Shown here: one piece after another, positions 1 through 9,287 of the stretch
Layout: each line of letters starts with the position of its first letter
How positions within the stretch are numbered: the stretch's first letter is position 1
Source of the DNA: Mesorhizobium sp. M1B.F.Ca.ET.045.04.1.1
GTDB taxonomy: Bacteria > Pseudomonadota > Alphaproteobacteria > Rhizobiales > Rhizobiaceae
Direction: 5' to 3'
Length of the DNA stretch: 64,000 bases
Assembly (NCBI RefSeq): GCF_003952465.1
Contig: NZ_CP034448.1
Span: forward strand, 4,069,001-4,133,000
Translations under genes and position numbers: made by a program
Notes under the pieces: model-generated
The model's input: the letters and a program-made list of their open reading frames with translations, nothing else
What the model was told of the DNA's origin: nothing
Database searches by the model: none

Positions 1-1169
1 CGCACCCGAAGCCGCATTGGGCGGTGGAGCTGGCGCGCGGAGCCGGCGTCGAGGTGATCGGCGACGTCGAGCTGTTCTGCCGCGAGCGCATTCAGCGCGC
101 GCCGACGGCACCCTTCATCGCGATCACTGGCACCAACGGCAAATCGACGACGACGGCGCTGACGGCGCACATACTGAAATCGGCCGGACGTGATACCCAA
201 ATGGGCGGCAATATCGGTCGCGCCGTCATGACGCTCGATCCGCCCGAGCCCAAGCGGCACTATGTGGTGGAATGCTCCTCCTACCAGGTCGATCTTGCGC
301 CCTCGATCAACCCGACCGCCGGCATCCTGCTCAACCTGACGCCGGACCATCTCGACCGTCACGGCACGATGGCGCATTACGCCTCGATCAAGGAAAGGCT
401 GGTCGCCGGCAGCGACACCGCGATCATCGGCATCGACGATTCCTGGTGCGCCCAGATCGCCGACCGGCTGGAGCGGGCCGGCAAGCAAGTCATCCGCATT
501 TCCAAGCGCCTGCCGCTGACCGACGGCTATTTCGCCGACGGCACCAACCTGATGGAAGCGGTGAATGGCCGTTACAGCCGTGTCGCCTTCCTCGAAGGTA
601 TTGGCTCGCTGCGCGGCCAGCACAATGCGCAGAACGCGCTTGCCGCTGTCGCCGCCTGCCTCAGGATCGGCCTCGAGCTTGGCGAGATCCAGGCCGGGCT
701 TGAGAGCTTCCCGGGGCTGGCGCACCGCATGGAGCAGGTCGGCCGCAAGGGCCATGTGCTGTTCGTCAATGATTCCAAGGCGACCAACGCCGACGCGGCG
801 GCACCCGCGCTGTCGAGCTTCAACCGCATCTACTGGATCGCCGGCGGCCTGCCCAAGGAACGCGGCATCGAGCCGCTGCGCGGCTTCTTCCCTCGCATCG
901 CCAAGGCCTATCTGATCGGCGAGGCGGCGCCCGCTTTCTCCGCCACGCTCGGCGAGGCCGTGCCTTACGAGATTTCCGGAACGCTGGCAGCCGCGGTCGA
1001 GCATGCCGCCCATGACGCCGCGAGCGACACCGGCGGCGAGGCGGTGGTGTTGCTTTCGCCGGCCTGCGCCAGTTTCGACCAGTTCAAGAATTTCGAGGTT
1101 CGCGGCGAAGCCTTCAGGCAAGCTGCGACTGCTATTGATGGAGTGAGACCCATCGGAGGGCCACGTTGA
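1..1169 (+). CDS. murD: UDP-N-acetylmuramoylalanine--D-glutamate ligase (5' end outside window)
   Basis: MurD adds D-glutamate to UDP-MurNAc-L-Ala in the cytoplasm, the second amino-acid step of peptidoglycan precursor synthesis. The reading frame is open from base 3, so the N-terminal domain starts before the window. Visible are the Mur-ligase P-loop GTNGKSTTT (about bases 129-155), the central-domain segment LNLTPDHLDRHGTM, and the C-terminal segments HRMEQV and VNDSKATN that bind the UDP-MurNAc substrate in this family. The stop TGA (1167-1169) shares its last base with the ftsW ATG. Position between the upstream dcw genes and ftsW is the canonical order. The GTG at 24 is an internal valine, not a start. 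The identification is secure; only the start is missing. Confidence 0.96.
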   Translation, partial: HPKPHWAVELARGAGVEVIGDVELFCRERIQRAPTAPFIAITGTNGKSTTTALTAHILKSAGRDTQMGGNIGRAVMTLDPPEPKRHYVVECSSYQVDLAPSINPTAGILLNLTPDHLDRHGTMAHYASIKERLVAGSDTAIIGIDDSWCAQIADRLERAGKQVIRISKRLPLTDGYFADGTNLMEAVNGRYSRVAFLEGIGSLRGQHNAQNALAAVAACLRIGLELGEIQAGLESFPGLAHRMEQVGRKGHVLFVNDSKATNADAAAPALSSFNRIYWIAGGLPKERGIEPLRGFFPRIAKAYLIGEAAPAFSATLGEAVPYEISGTLAAAVEHAAHDAASDTGGEAVVLLSPACASFDQFKNFEVRGEAFRQAATAIDGVRPIGGPR

Positions 1170-2320
1170 TGCAAAGCCGTCTCGACAAAAGTCCAGTCGC
1201 AACCTGGTGGTGGACGATCGATCGCTGGTTCCTCGCGGCATTCCTGTCGCTTATGGGGCTGGGCATCATTCTGTCCTTCGCGGCAAGCCCAGCGGTCGCC
1301 GAGAGGATCGGCCTCAGCAGCTTCCATTTCGCCACGCGGCAAATCATCTTCACTATCCCGGCGCTTATCGTGATGCTGGCGGTTTCTTTCCTGGAGGCCC
1401 GGCAAATAAGGCGGATGTCGCTGGTGATGCTCTGCATCATGCTGGTGCTGATGGTGGTGGTGCTCTACGTCGGCGTCGAAGTGAAGGGCGCGCGGCGCTG
1501 GGTGTCGCTCGCCGGCCTCTCCATCCAGCCGTCCGAGTTCCTCAAGCCTGCCTTCGTCATCATCTGCGCCTGGCTTTTTGCCGAGCATAAGCGACAGCCC
1601 GACATTCCCGGCAATCTCTTCGCCATGCTGCTGCTCGCGTTGGTGATCTCGCTCCTGGTGGCGCAGCCCGATCTTGGCCAGACGATGTTGGTGCTGGGCA
1701 CCTGGGGCGTGATGTTCTTCATGGCCGGCCTGCCCTGGTTCTGGATCGTCGCGCTGGGAGCTGCCGGCATTGGCGGCGTGTTCGCGGCCTATACGGTGTT
1801 TCCGCACGTCGCCGCCCGCATCGACAAGTTCCTCACCGGCGAAGGCGACACCTTCCAGGTCGACATGGGCCGCGAGGCCCTGATCAACGGTGGCTGGTTC
1901 GGCGTCGGCCCGGGCGAGGGGACGGTGAAGCGGGTCATCCCGGACAGCCACGCCGACTTTGTGTTCTCGGTCGCAGGCGAGGAGTTCGGGCTGATCATGT
2001 GCTTCTTCATCATGTCGATCTTCGCCTTCATCGTGCTACGCGGATTGAGCATCGCGCTGAAGGAGCACGACGATTTCACGCGTTATTCCGTCGGCGGGCT
2101 CGTCACCATTTTCGGCTTGCAGTCTGCCATCAACATGTGTGTGAACCTGCAGCTGATGCCTGCCAAGGGCATGACGCTGCCCTTCATCTCCTATGGCGGC
2201 TCCTCGCAGATCGCTATCGCCATCTCGATGGGCATGATGCTGGCGTTGACGCGCAGGCACCCCGAAAAGCGCAAGCAGATAGGCTATGCCTTCTCGCAGC
2301 GCACCCTTCCGGCGGAATGA
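1169..2320 (+). CDS. ftsW: Peptidoglycan glycosyltransferase / division protein FtsW
   Basis: FtsW is the SEDS-family glycan polymerase of the divisome, an integral inner-membrane protein. The 383-residue product has the many hydrophobic segments expected of a 10-helix SEDS protein. It carries the family signatures RRWVSLAGLSIQPSEFLKP (about residues 110-129) and GLQSAINMCVNLQLMPAKGM with PFISYGGSS near the C terminus. The ATG at 1169 is preferred over the TTG at 1166 because it follows the GGAGGG ribosome site at 1155-1160 and gives the usual MQSR start. It overlaps the murD stop by one base, suggesting translational coupling, and murG follows after 6 bases. Confidence 0.96.
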   Translation: MQSRLDKSPVATWWWTIDRWFLAAFLSLMGLGIILSFAASPAVAERIGLSSFHFATRQIIFTIPALIVMLAVSFLEARQIRRMSLVMLCIMLVLMVVVLYVGVEVKGARRWVSLAGLSIQPSEFLKPAFVIICAWLFAEHKRQPDIPGNLFAMLLLALVISLLVAQPDLGQTMLVLGTWGVMFFMAGLPWFWIVALGAAGIGGVFAAYTVFPHVAARIDKFLTGEGDTFQVDMGREALINGGWFGVGPGEGTVKRVIPDSHADFVFSVAGEEFGLIMCFFIMSIFAFIVLRGLSIALKEHDDFTRYSVGGLVTIFGLQSAINMCVNLQLMPAKGMTLPFISYGGSSQIAIAISMGMMLALTRRHPEKRKQIGYAFSQRTLPAE

Positions 2321-2326
2321 GGCGGG

Positions 2327-3451
2327 ATGTCGAGAGGTGTCATCCTGCTTGCGGCCGGCGGAACGGGTGGACATCTGTTCCCGGCAGAGGCGCTCGCACA
2401 TGAGCTGATCGAGCGCGGCTGGGAGGTGCATCTTGCCACCGACCGCCGCGCCGAGCGCTACTCCGGCCACTTTCCCGCTGCCGACATTCACTCGATCCCT
2501 TCGGCCACGCTTGGCTCGAAGAATCCGATCGCTATGCTTTCGGCCTTCTGGACGATCTGGCAAGGCGTGCGGCAGGCCGGTCGGGTAATAGCCAGAATCA
2601 AGCCCGATGCCGTCGTCGGCTTCGGCGGCTACCCGACGCTGCCGCCGCTCTACGCGGCAACCCGACGCAAGGTGCCGACGCTGATCCATGAGCAGAACGC
2701 CGTGATGGGCCGCGCCAACAAGGCGCTCGCCAGCCGCGTCGATGCCATTGCCGGCGGCTTCCTGGCGGAGAGTGAAAGCGCTGCCGACGCCAAGACCGTG
2801 ACGACCGGCAATCCCGTCAGGCCGCAGGTGCTGGAAGCGGCGAAAATCTCTTACACAGCACCCACAGACGGTGAGCCGTTCCGCCTCCTGGTGTTCGGCG
2901 GCAGCCAGGGCGCGCAGTTCTTCTCCGATGCCGTGCCGGCGGCGATCGCGCTTCTGCCCGAAGCGCAACGCAAACGACTGGCGATCACGCAGCAGGCGCG
3001 CGCGGAAGACGTGGCGCGGGTCAAGGCCGCCTACGCCAATCTTGGCGTCGACGCGCAGGTCTCGCCCTTCTTCACCGACATGGCGGCGCGCATGGCGTCG
3101 GCGCATCTGGTGATGTCGCGCTCCGGCGCCTCGACCGTATCGGAGATTGCCGTCATCGGCCGCCCCGCGCTGCTGGTGCCTTATCCGCATGCGCTCGACC
3201 ATGACCAGGCGGCCAACGCCGCGGCACTTGCCGCCGCCGGCGGGGCCGAGGTGCATCCACAATCCACGCTTTCGCCCAAGGGCATCGCTGCGCTCCTTGA
3301 CGGGCTGTTTGGCAACCCCGACAGGCTGACGGCGATGGCCACGGCCGCCCGCTCGGCCGGAAAACCCAACGCGGCACGGTTGCTCGCCGATCTGACAGAG
3401 GCTATTGCGTCCGGCAAAACGGTTTCGGACTACAGGAGGACGCGCGCATGA
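2327..3451 (+). CDS. murG: UDP-GlcNAc:lipid I GlcNAc transferase MurG
   Basis: MurG transfers GlcNAc from UDP-GlcNAc to lipid I to give lipid II at the cytoplasmic face of the inner membrane. The 374-residue protein begins with the glycine-rich loop AAGGTGGHLFPA (residues 9-20). It has GFGGYPTLPP and HEQNAVMGRANK in the N-terminal Rossmann domain, and FGGSQGAQFFSD and SRSGASTVSE in the C-terminal donor domain, all MurG hallmarks. Length is normal for the family. The last bases overlap the murC ATG (ATGA, 3448-3451), so the two genes are probably translationally coupled. Confidence 0.96.
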   Translation: MSRGVILLAAGGTGGHLFPAEALAHELIERGWEVHLATDRRAERYSGHFPAADIHSIPSATLGSKNPIAMLSAFWTIWQGVRQAGRVIARIKPDAVVGFGGYPTLPPLYAATRRKVPTLIHEQNAVMGRANKALASRVDAIAGGFLAESESAADAKTVTTGNPVRPQVLEAAKISYTAPTDGEPFRLLVFGGSQGAQFFSDAVPAAIALLPEAQRKRLAITQQARAEDVARVKAAYANLGVDAQVSPFFTDMAARMASAHLVMSRSGASTVSEIAVIGRPALLVPYPHALDHDQAANAAALAAAGGAEVHPQSTLSPKGIAALLDGLFGNPDRLTAMATAARSAGKPNAARLLADLTEAIASGKTVSDYRRTRA

Positions 3452-4854
3452 AGATGCCGCAGACGATCGGCCTCGTGCATTTCATCGGCATCGGCGGCAT
3501 CGGCATGAGCGGCATTGCCGAAGTGCTGCACAATCTCGGCTACAAAGTGCAGGGTTCGGACCAGGCGGACGGCGCCAATGTGCAGCGGCTGCGCGATAAT
3601 GGCATCGAGTGCTTCGTCGGCCACAAGGCCGAGAATATCGGCGACGCAGAAGTCGTGGTGGTGTCGACGGCGATCAAGAAATCCAACCCCGAACTCAAGG
3701 CCGCGCGGGAGAAACTACTGCCGATCGTGCGGCGCGCCGAAATGCTCGCCGAGCTGATGCGCTTCCGCCAGGCGGTCGCCATCGGCGGCACGCATGGCAA
3801 GACGACGACCACTTCGATGGTGGCGACTTTGCTCGAAGCCGGCGGGCTGGACCCGACCGTCATCAATGGCGGCATCATCAACGCCTATGGCACCAATGCC
3901 CGCATGGGCGACGGCGAGTGGATGGTGGTCGAAGCGGACGAGAGCGACGGCACCTTCCTCAAGCTGCCGGCCGATATCGCGGTCGTCACCAATATCGATC
4001 CCGAGCATCTTGACCACTATGGCAGCTTCGACAAGGTGCGCGAAGCCTTCCGTCAGTTCGTCGAGAACGTGCCGTTCTACGGCTTCGGCGTGATGTGCAC
4101 CGACCATCCCGAGGTGCAGGCGCTCGTCGGCCGCATCGAGGACCGGCGCGTCATCACCTATGGCGAAAACGCGCAGGCCGACGTGCGCTTCGCCAATCAT
4201 CGCATGGACGGGGCAGTATCGGAGTTCGACGTGGTGATCCGCGACCGCAAGGGGCGCGGCTCGACGACGATTAAGGACCTGCGGCTGCCGATGCCGGGAC
4301 GGCACAACGTCTCCAACGCGACGGCGGCGATCGCGGTCGCGCATGAGCTCGGCCTGTCGGACGAAGCGATCAAGAAGGGCCTTTCGTCCTTCGCCGGCGT
4401 CAAGCGGCGCTTCACCCACACCGGCTCCTGGAATGGGGTCGAGGTGTTCGACGACTACGGCCACCATCCGGTTGAGATCGCGGCGGTGCTAAAGGCCGCG
4501 CGCGGGGCAACCAAGGGCCGCGTCATCGCCGTAGCCCAGCCGCACCGCTTCACCCGGCTGCACGATCTGTTCGAAGAGTTCTCCGTCTGCTTCAATGATG
4601 CCGACACGGTGATGGTGGCGCCGGTCTATCCGGCCGGCGAGGAGCCGATCGAAGGCGTTTCATCGGACGCGCTGGTGTCGCGCATCCGCGCCGGCGGTCA
4701 CCGCGACGCGCGCTATATCGAAGGTCCGGCGGCGGTCGCTACGGCCATCCGCGACCTTGCCAAGCCCGGTGACTTCGTCATCTTCCTTGGCGCCGGCAAC
4801 ATCACGCAGTGGGCCTATGCCCTACCCAAGGAACTTGGGGGAACACCCTCATGA
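3448..4854 (+). CDS. murC: UDP-N-acetylmuramate--L-alanine ligase
   Basis: MurC joins L-alanine to UDP-MurNAc, the first peptide step of peptidoglycan synthesis. The 468-residue protein shows the N-terminal nucleotide-sugar Rossmann motif HFIGIGGIGMSGIAEVLHNL (about residues 11-30), the ATP P-loop GGTHGKTTTTSM (about 112-123), ADESDGTFL, TNIDPEHLDHYG in the central domain, and DDYGHHPVE in the C-terminal domain. All Mur-ligase blocks are intact and the length is typical. It overlaps murG upstream (ATGA) and murB downstream (ATGA at 4851-4854). Confidence 0.97.
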   Translation: MKMPQTIGLVHFIGIGGIGMSGIAEVLHNLGYKVQGSDQADGANVQRLRDNGIECFVGHKAENIGDAEVVVVSTAIKKSNPELKAAREKLLPIVRRAEMLAELMRFRQAVAIGGTHGKTTTTSMVATLLEAGGLDPTVINGGIINAYGTNARMGDGEWMVVEADESDGTFLKLPADIAVVTNIDPEHLDHYGSFDKVREAFRQFVENVPFYGFGVMCTDHPEVQALVGRIEDRRVITYGENAQADVRFANHRMDGAVSEFDVVIRDRKGRGSTTIKDLRLPMPGRHNVSNATAAIAVAHELGLSDEAIKKGLSSFAGVKRRFTHTGSWNGVEVFDDYGHHPVEIAAVLKAARGATKGRVIAVAQPHRFTRLHDLFEEFSVCFNDADTVMVAPVYPAGEEPIEGVSSDALVSRIRAGGHRDARYIEGPAAVATAIRDLAKPGDFVIFLGAGNITQWAYALPKELGGTPS

Positions 4855-5816
4855 TGCGCGGCCAAGCCCTGATCGACAAACTCGGTGACAAGCTAGCCGG
4901 CCTGCGCGGTCGCATCACGCCCAATGCCGAGATGGACAAGATCACCTGGTTCCGCGCCGGCGGCCTGGCTGAGGCGCTGTTCCAGCCGGCCGACGAGGAG
5001 GACCTTGCGGCCTTCCTGCGCGGCGTGCCGGAGGAAATCCCGATCACCGTGGTCGGCGTCGGCTCGAACCTTCTGGTACGCGACGGCGGCATTTCCGGTT
5101 TCGTGGTGAGGCTTTCGGCCAAGGGCTTTGGCGAAGCCGAAGCCACCGGGCCGACCACAATCAAGGCGGGCGCGGCGACGCCGGACAAGCGTGTCGCAGC
5201 GGTCGCGTATGAGGCCGGCATCGGCGGGCTCCATTTCTACCATGGGATTCCGGGCGCCGTCGGCGGGGCGCTGCGGATGAATGCGGGCGCCAATGGCGTC
5301 GAGACGCGCGAGCGCGTCGTCGAGGTGCGGGCGCTCGACCGCACGGGCAATGTCCATACGCTCAGCAATGCCGATATGGGCTATGCCTATCGTCATTCGT
5401 CGGCGCCGGGCGGACTGATCTTCACTTCGGCCACCTTCGAAGGCGTTCCGGAAGACAAGGCGGCGATCAAGGCGGCGATGGACGCCGTGCAGAACCATCG
5501 CGAGACGGTGCAGCCGATCCGCGAGAAGACCGGCGGCTCGACCTTCAAGAATTCCGAAGGCACCTCGGCCTGGAAGGAGATCGACAAGGCCGGCTGCCGC
5601 GGGCTGATGATCGGCGGCGCGCAGATGTCGCCGATGCATTGCAACTTCATGATCAACACCGGCACCGCGACCGGCTACGACCTCGAATATCTCGGCGAGA
5701 CGGTGCGGGCGCGGGTGCTCGAGAATTCGGGCATCCGGCTGCATTGGGAGATCAGGCGGCTGGGCAACTTCCGGCCGGGTCATGAGGTGCAGGAGTTTCT
5801 GGGGCAGCTTCTTTAG
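4851..5816 (+). CDS. murB: UDP-N-acetylenolpyruvoylglucosamine reductase
   Basis: MurB is the FAD- and NADPH-dependent reductase that turns UDP-GlcNAc-enolpyruvate into UDP-MurNAc. The 321-residue protein has the FAD-binding segment VVGVGSNLLVRDGG, GIPGAVGGALRMNAGANG, the catalytic-region YRHS, and GGSTFKNSEG. This pattern fits a type II MurB, in which the substrate-loop region is short. The start at 4851 lies in an ATGA overlap with the murC stop. A second ATG follows at once (4854), so the exact first methionine is ambiguous by one codon. An upstream in-frame extension to 4809 would run into murC and is not needed. Confidence 0.95.
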   Translation: MMRGQALIDKLGDKLAGLRGRITPNAEMDKITWFRAGGLAEALFQPADEEDLAAFLRGVPEEIPITVVGVGSNLLVRDGGISGFVVRLSAKGFGEAEATGPTTIKAGAATPDKRVAAVAYEAGIGGLHFYHGIPGAVGGALRMNAGANGVETRERVVEVRALDRTGNVHTLSNADMGYAYRHSSAPGGLIFTSATFEGVPEDKAAIKAAMDAVQNHRETVQPIREKTGGSTFKNSEGTSAWKEIDKAGCRGLMIGGAQMSPMHCNFMINTGTATGYDLEYLGETVRARVLENSGIRLHWEIRRLGNFRPGHEVQEFLGQLL

Positions 5817-6128
5817 CCCGCTGCGGTGTTCAAGTAGTGCTTGAACTTGCATGGTCGGCGAAGCCGTCAAGCGTTGCTGCAAAGACTCAACAACACGCTT
5901 TTCTGACCTGTTTTCGCGGAAAGTGAATCTCTCGGAATCATAGGCACTTGCCAGGGAATCAACTCTCTGATTCTCTGCCCTAAAGCGTTTCCTGATTTGA
6001 GTCGTTTGACGCGTTACCCGCGTTTTCCGTCTGGGGGGGGCAACCTGCCGGAAGACTCGGACTCACTATGCGGGAATGTTGCGTGCGGAAATATCGGTTG
6101 CGGGCCCGGCGTGAGAGGGGATGACGGG
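5817..6128. other. murB-ddlB intergenic region, no gene seen
   Basis: This 312-bp gap interrupts an otherwise tightly packed operon. It includes a short inverted pair around CAAGTAGTGCTTG (5831-5843) and, at about 5979-5995, the edge CCTAAAGCGTTTC that resembles the start of the dispersed repeat found after recN, before azlC and near the ClC gene. No open frame with a plausible start and ribosome site was found. A separate ddlB promoter here is possible but not shown by a clear motif. Confidence 0.5.
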
Positions 6129-7054
6129 ATGAAGAAGAAGCATGTGGCTGTTCTCCTGGGGGATTTTCCTCGGAACGGCCCGTGTCTCTGTCCTCGGGGA
6201 AGGCATGTGCGGATGCGCTCGAGAATGAAGGCTATCAGGTTACCCGGGTCGATGTTTCGCGCGATGTCGGGTCTGTGCTTGCCGAGCTCAAGCCCGATGC
6301 CGCCTTTAATGCGCTGCATGGCCCGTTCGGCGAGGACGGCACCATCCAGGGAATTCTCGAATATCTCGGAATTCCCTACACCCATTCGGGTGTGCTCGCT
6401 TCGGCTCTGGCTATGAACAAGGAGCAGGCCAAGAAGGTCGCCAAGGCGTCCGGCATTCCGGTCGCGGAATCGAAGGTGGTCAACCGCTTTGCGGTCCAGA
6501 ACAAGCATCCGATGAAGCCGCCTTACGTGGTGAAGCCGGTCAACGAGGGCTCGAGCTTCGGCGTCGTCATCGTGCATGAGGGGCAGTCGCATCCGCCGCA
6601 GGTCATCGGCTCGTCCGAGTGGCAGTATGGCGAGATCGTCATGGTCGAGCGTTACATCCATGGGCGCGAGTTGACCTGCGCGGTGATGGGTGACGTGGCG
6701 CTCGGCGTCTGCGAGATCATCCCGACCGGGCATTCCTTCTACGACTACGATTCAAAGTACGTGCCTGGCGGATCAAAACACGAAACCCCTGCAAAAATTT
6801 CACCGAATATTTACCAAAAAATACAGACACTGGCCCTCAAGGCTCATCTTGCTATCGGTTGCCGGGGCGTCTCCCGGTCGGACTTCCGTTACGACGACCG
6901 TCACTCCGAAAACGGCGAGGTTGTCTGGCTCGAGATCAACACCCAGCCGGGCATGACGCCGACGTCTCTGGTGCCTGAAATCGCCGCGCAAGCGGGACAC
7001 TCGTTCGGCGATCTGTTGAGTTGGATGGTGGAGGACGCTTCGTGTCTGCGTTGA
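6129..7054 (+). CDS. ddlB: D-alanine--D-alanine ligase, interrupted by an apparent one-base deletion
   Basis: Ddl makes the D-Ala-D-Ala dipeptide for peptidoglycan, using ATP. The start at 6129 (MKKKHVAVLLG) reads in one frame to about base 6162. The rest, from SLSSGKACADALENEG onward, is in the next frame. In the ATP-grasp family the first strand reads LLGGFSSERPVSLSSG; one missing G in the run at 6158-6162 explains the shift exactly. With one base restored the gene would code for 308 residues, the normal Ddl length. Downstream motifs are intact: NALHGPFGEDG, YTHSGVLASALAMNK, KPVNEGSSFGV, and WLEINTQPGMT with the metal-ligand residues. A short product starting at GTG 6182 would lack the first strand. 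The shift is probably a homopolymer sequencing error, since ddl is expected to be essential; a real frameshift cannot be excluded from one sequence. Confidence 0.9.
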
Positions 7055-7983
7055 GGTGGGGACAGGGCAAGGCCGGCGGGGCTGGACCCGCGCTGTTTGG
7101 TGTGCCGCTGTCGTTCGACCATTTCGTTTTGCCGCGCCAGCTTCGCCGGCCGGTGCGTGTGCTTGCCCGTCTCTGCGGCGGCGAGTACGAGGCGCCGCGC
7201 TTTTCCGCCGCGATCCTTTCGGCTGCGTTGTTGGCTTCATCCGGTGCCTATGGCGCCTATCTCGGCGGTTATAGCGACAGCATCGTGCAGGGCGTGACGG
7301 CCCGAACCGGTTTTGCCGTCGACCAGATCAAGGTCGTCGGCAACCGCCAGACGTCCGAGATCGACATACTGGACCGGCTCGGCCTCGACGGCTGGACTTC
7401 GCTGATCGGTTTCAACGCCGAGGCCGCGCGCGAGCGCATCGCGACGTTGCCCTGGGTCGAGGTTGCGGCGGTGCGCAAGATCTACCCGCATACGCTGGAG
7501 GTGCGCGTCGAGGAGCGCGAGCCCTTCGCGCTTTGGCAGCAGGGCAACTCGCTTTCGGTGATCGAGCGGTCGGGTGAGGTGATCGCGCCGTTCTCGGGCG
7601 GCAAGGAGGCGCTGCTGCCGCTGATCATAGGCACGGGCGCGCCGGCCAAGGCGCCTGAGTTCCTGGAGAAGATCAAGCGCTATCCCGAGCTCGCGGCGCG
7701 GGTCAAAGGCTATATCCGCGTCGGCGAGCGGCGCTGGGATATCAAGCTCGAGAACGGCATCACGGTGAAGCTGCCGGAAGGCGATGAGGATCAGGCGATC
7801 GCCGAACTCGTCAAGCTCGACCATGACAACGGGCTTCTGACGCGCGACATCGCCGCCGTCGACATGCGGCTCACCGATCGGCTGGTGGTGGAGCTGTCGC
7901 CGGAGGCCGCGACGCAGCGCGAGGCCGCGCTCAGCGAAAAGCCGAAGAACCTGACGAAGCGCAAGCCGGAGACGAAGATATGA
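7042..7983 (+). CDS. ftsQ: Cell division protein FtsQ
   Basis: FtsQ is a bitopic inner-membrane protein linking early and late divisome parts. The 313-residue product has a cytoplasmic N-terminal part, one hydrophobic segment (about residues 53-75, AILSAALLASSGAYGAYLGG region), then the POTRA domain beginning near VDQIKVVGNRQTSEIDIL and the FtsQ beta domain (YIRVGERRWDIKLENG). The start is set at GTG 7042, which has GGAGG at 7030-7034 and overlaps the ddlB stop. An in-frame start further up (7021) lies deeper in ddlB. Its stop overlaps the ftsA ATG by four bases. Confidence 0.93.
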   Translation: MSALRWGQGKAGGAGPALFGVPLSFDHFVLPRQLRRPVRVLARLCGGEYEAPRFSAAILSAALLASSGAYGAYLGGYSDSIVQGVTARTGFAVDQIKVVGNRQTSEIDILDRLGLDGWTSLIGFNAEAARERIATLPWVEVAAVRKIYPHTLEVRVEEREPFALWQQGNSLSVIERSGEVIAPFSGGKEALLPLIIGTGAPAKAPEFLEKIKRYPELAARVKGYIRVGERRWDIKLENGITVKLPEGDEDQAIAELVKLDHDNGLLTRDIAAVDMRLTDRLVVELSPEAATQREAALSEKPKNLTKRKPETKI

Positions 7984-9287
7984 GCTGGCTTGGCGGCAGC
8001 GGCGATGCTTCTTCGCGCCGGTCGGGCACGCTTACGGTGCTCGATGTCGGCTCGAGCAAGGTTTGCTGCGTGGTGGCGAAGCTGAAGCCGCGCGACGACG
8101 GCAAGCTTCTGCGCGGGCGCTCGCATCGCATCCAGGTGATCGGCATCGGCCATCAGAAATCGCAGGGTGTGAAGTCGGGCGTGGTGATCGATCTCGACCG
8201 CGCCGAACATGCCATTCGCCTGGCTGTCGACGCGGCCGAGCGCATGGCCGGGCTTACCGTCGATTCCCTCATCGTCAACATGACGGCCGGCCGGCTGAAG
8301 AGCGAAGCCTTCTCGGCAACCATCAATCTCGGCGGGCATCAGGTCGAAGAAGCCGACATCAAGCGCGTGCTTGCCGCCGGCGCCAAGCAGGCGCTGCGGG
8401 CCGAGCGGGAGGTGGTTCATTCGCTTCCCGTCGGCTTCTCGCTCGATGCCGAACGCGGCATGCGCGATCCGCGCGGCATGGTCGGCGACGCGCTCGGCGT
8501 CGACATGCACGTGCTGACCGGCGATGCCGCGCCGATGCGCAATCTGGAGCTCTGCATCAATCGCTCGCACCTGTCGGTTGAGCGCATGGTGGCGACGCCT
8601 TATGCCAGCGGCCTTGCGGCGCTGGTCGACGACGAGCTCGAAATGGGTGCTGCCTGCATCGACATGGGCGGCGGTACCACGACGATCTCCGTGTTCTCGG
8701 AAGGCAAGTTCGTGCATGGCGACGCCATCGCCATCGGCGGCAACCATGTGACGCTCGACATGGCCAAGGGTCTGTCGACCTCGCTCGATGCCGCCGAACG
8801 CCTGAAGGTGATGCATGGCTCGGCGCTGCCCGGCAGCGCCGACGACCGCGACCTGGTCTCCATTCAGCCGATCGGCGAGGAAGGCGAGTTGCCGTTGCAG
8901 ATACCGCGCTCGGTGATGACGCGCATCATCCGCGCGCGCATCGACGAAACGCTGGAGCTCTTGCGCGACCGGCTGAACAAGTCCGGCTACGGCAACGCCG
9001 TCGGCAAGCGCGTCGTTCTCACCGGCGGCGCCAGCCAGTTGGCCGGCCTGCCGGAGGCGGCGCGCCGCATCCTCGGGCGCAATGTGCGCATCGGCCGGCC
9101 GCTCGGCGTGGCGGGCCTGCCGGAAGCGGCCAAGGGGCCGGCGTTTTCGACCCCGGTGGGACTTCTGATCTATCCGCAGATGGCGAGCTTCGAGAGCCAT
9201 TCGGCGAAAGGAATTTCCGGTTTCAGGATGACCGGAACGGGCGGAAAACTGCATCGCATGAGTCAGTGGTTGAGAGACAGTTTTTAA
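7980..9287 (+). CDS. ftsA: Cell division protein FtsA
   Basis: FtsA is the actin-like ATPase that tethers FtsZ to the membrane. The 435-residue protein has the actin-fold phosphate loops LDVGSSKVCCVVA (near residue 21) and CIDMGGGTTTISVFSEG (near 224). It also has the SHS2/1C region with the rhizobial GHQKSQGVKSGVVIDL, and a late VVLTGGASQLAGLPE loop. The final residues form the C-terminal amphipathic helix (SQWLRDSF). The sequence is clean along its length. A degenerate second copy of its last ~320 bases appears from about 9917 (see the repeat entry). Confidence 0.96.
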   Translation: MSWLGGSGDASSRRSGTLTVLDVGSSKVCCVVAKLKPRDDGKLLRGRSHRIQVIGIGHQKSQGVKSGVVIDLDRAEHAIRLAVDAAERMAGLTVDSLIVNMTAGRLKSEAFSATINLGGHQVEEADIKRVLAAGAKQALRAEREVVHSLPVGFSLDAERGMRDPRGMVGDALGVDMHVLTGDAAPMRNLELCINRSHLSVERMVATPYASGLAALVDDELEMGAACIDMGGGTTTISVFSEGKFVHGDAIAIGGNHVTLDMAKGLSTSLDAAERLKVMHGSALPGSADDRDLVSIQPIGEEGELPLQIPRSVMTRIIRARIDETLELLRDRLNKSGYGNAVGKRVVLTGGASQLAGLPEAARRILGRNVRIGRPLGVAGLPEAAKGPAFSTPVGLLIYPQMASFESHSAKGISGFRMTGTGGKLHRMSQWLRDSF

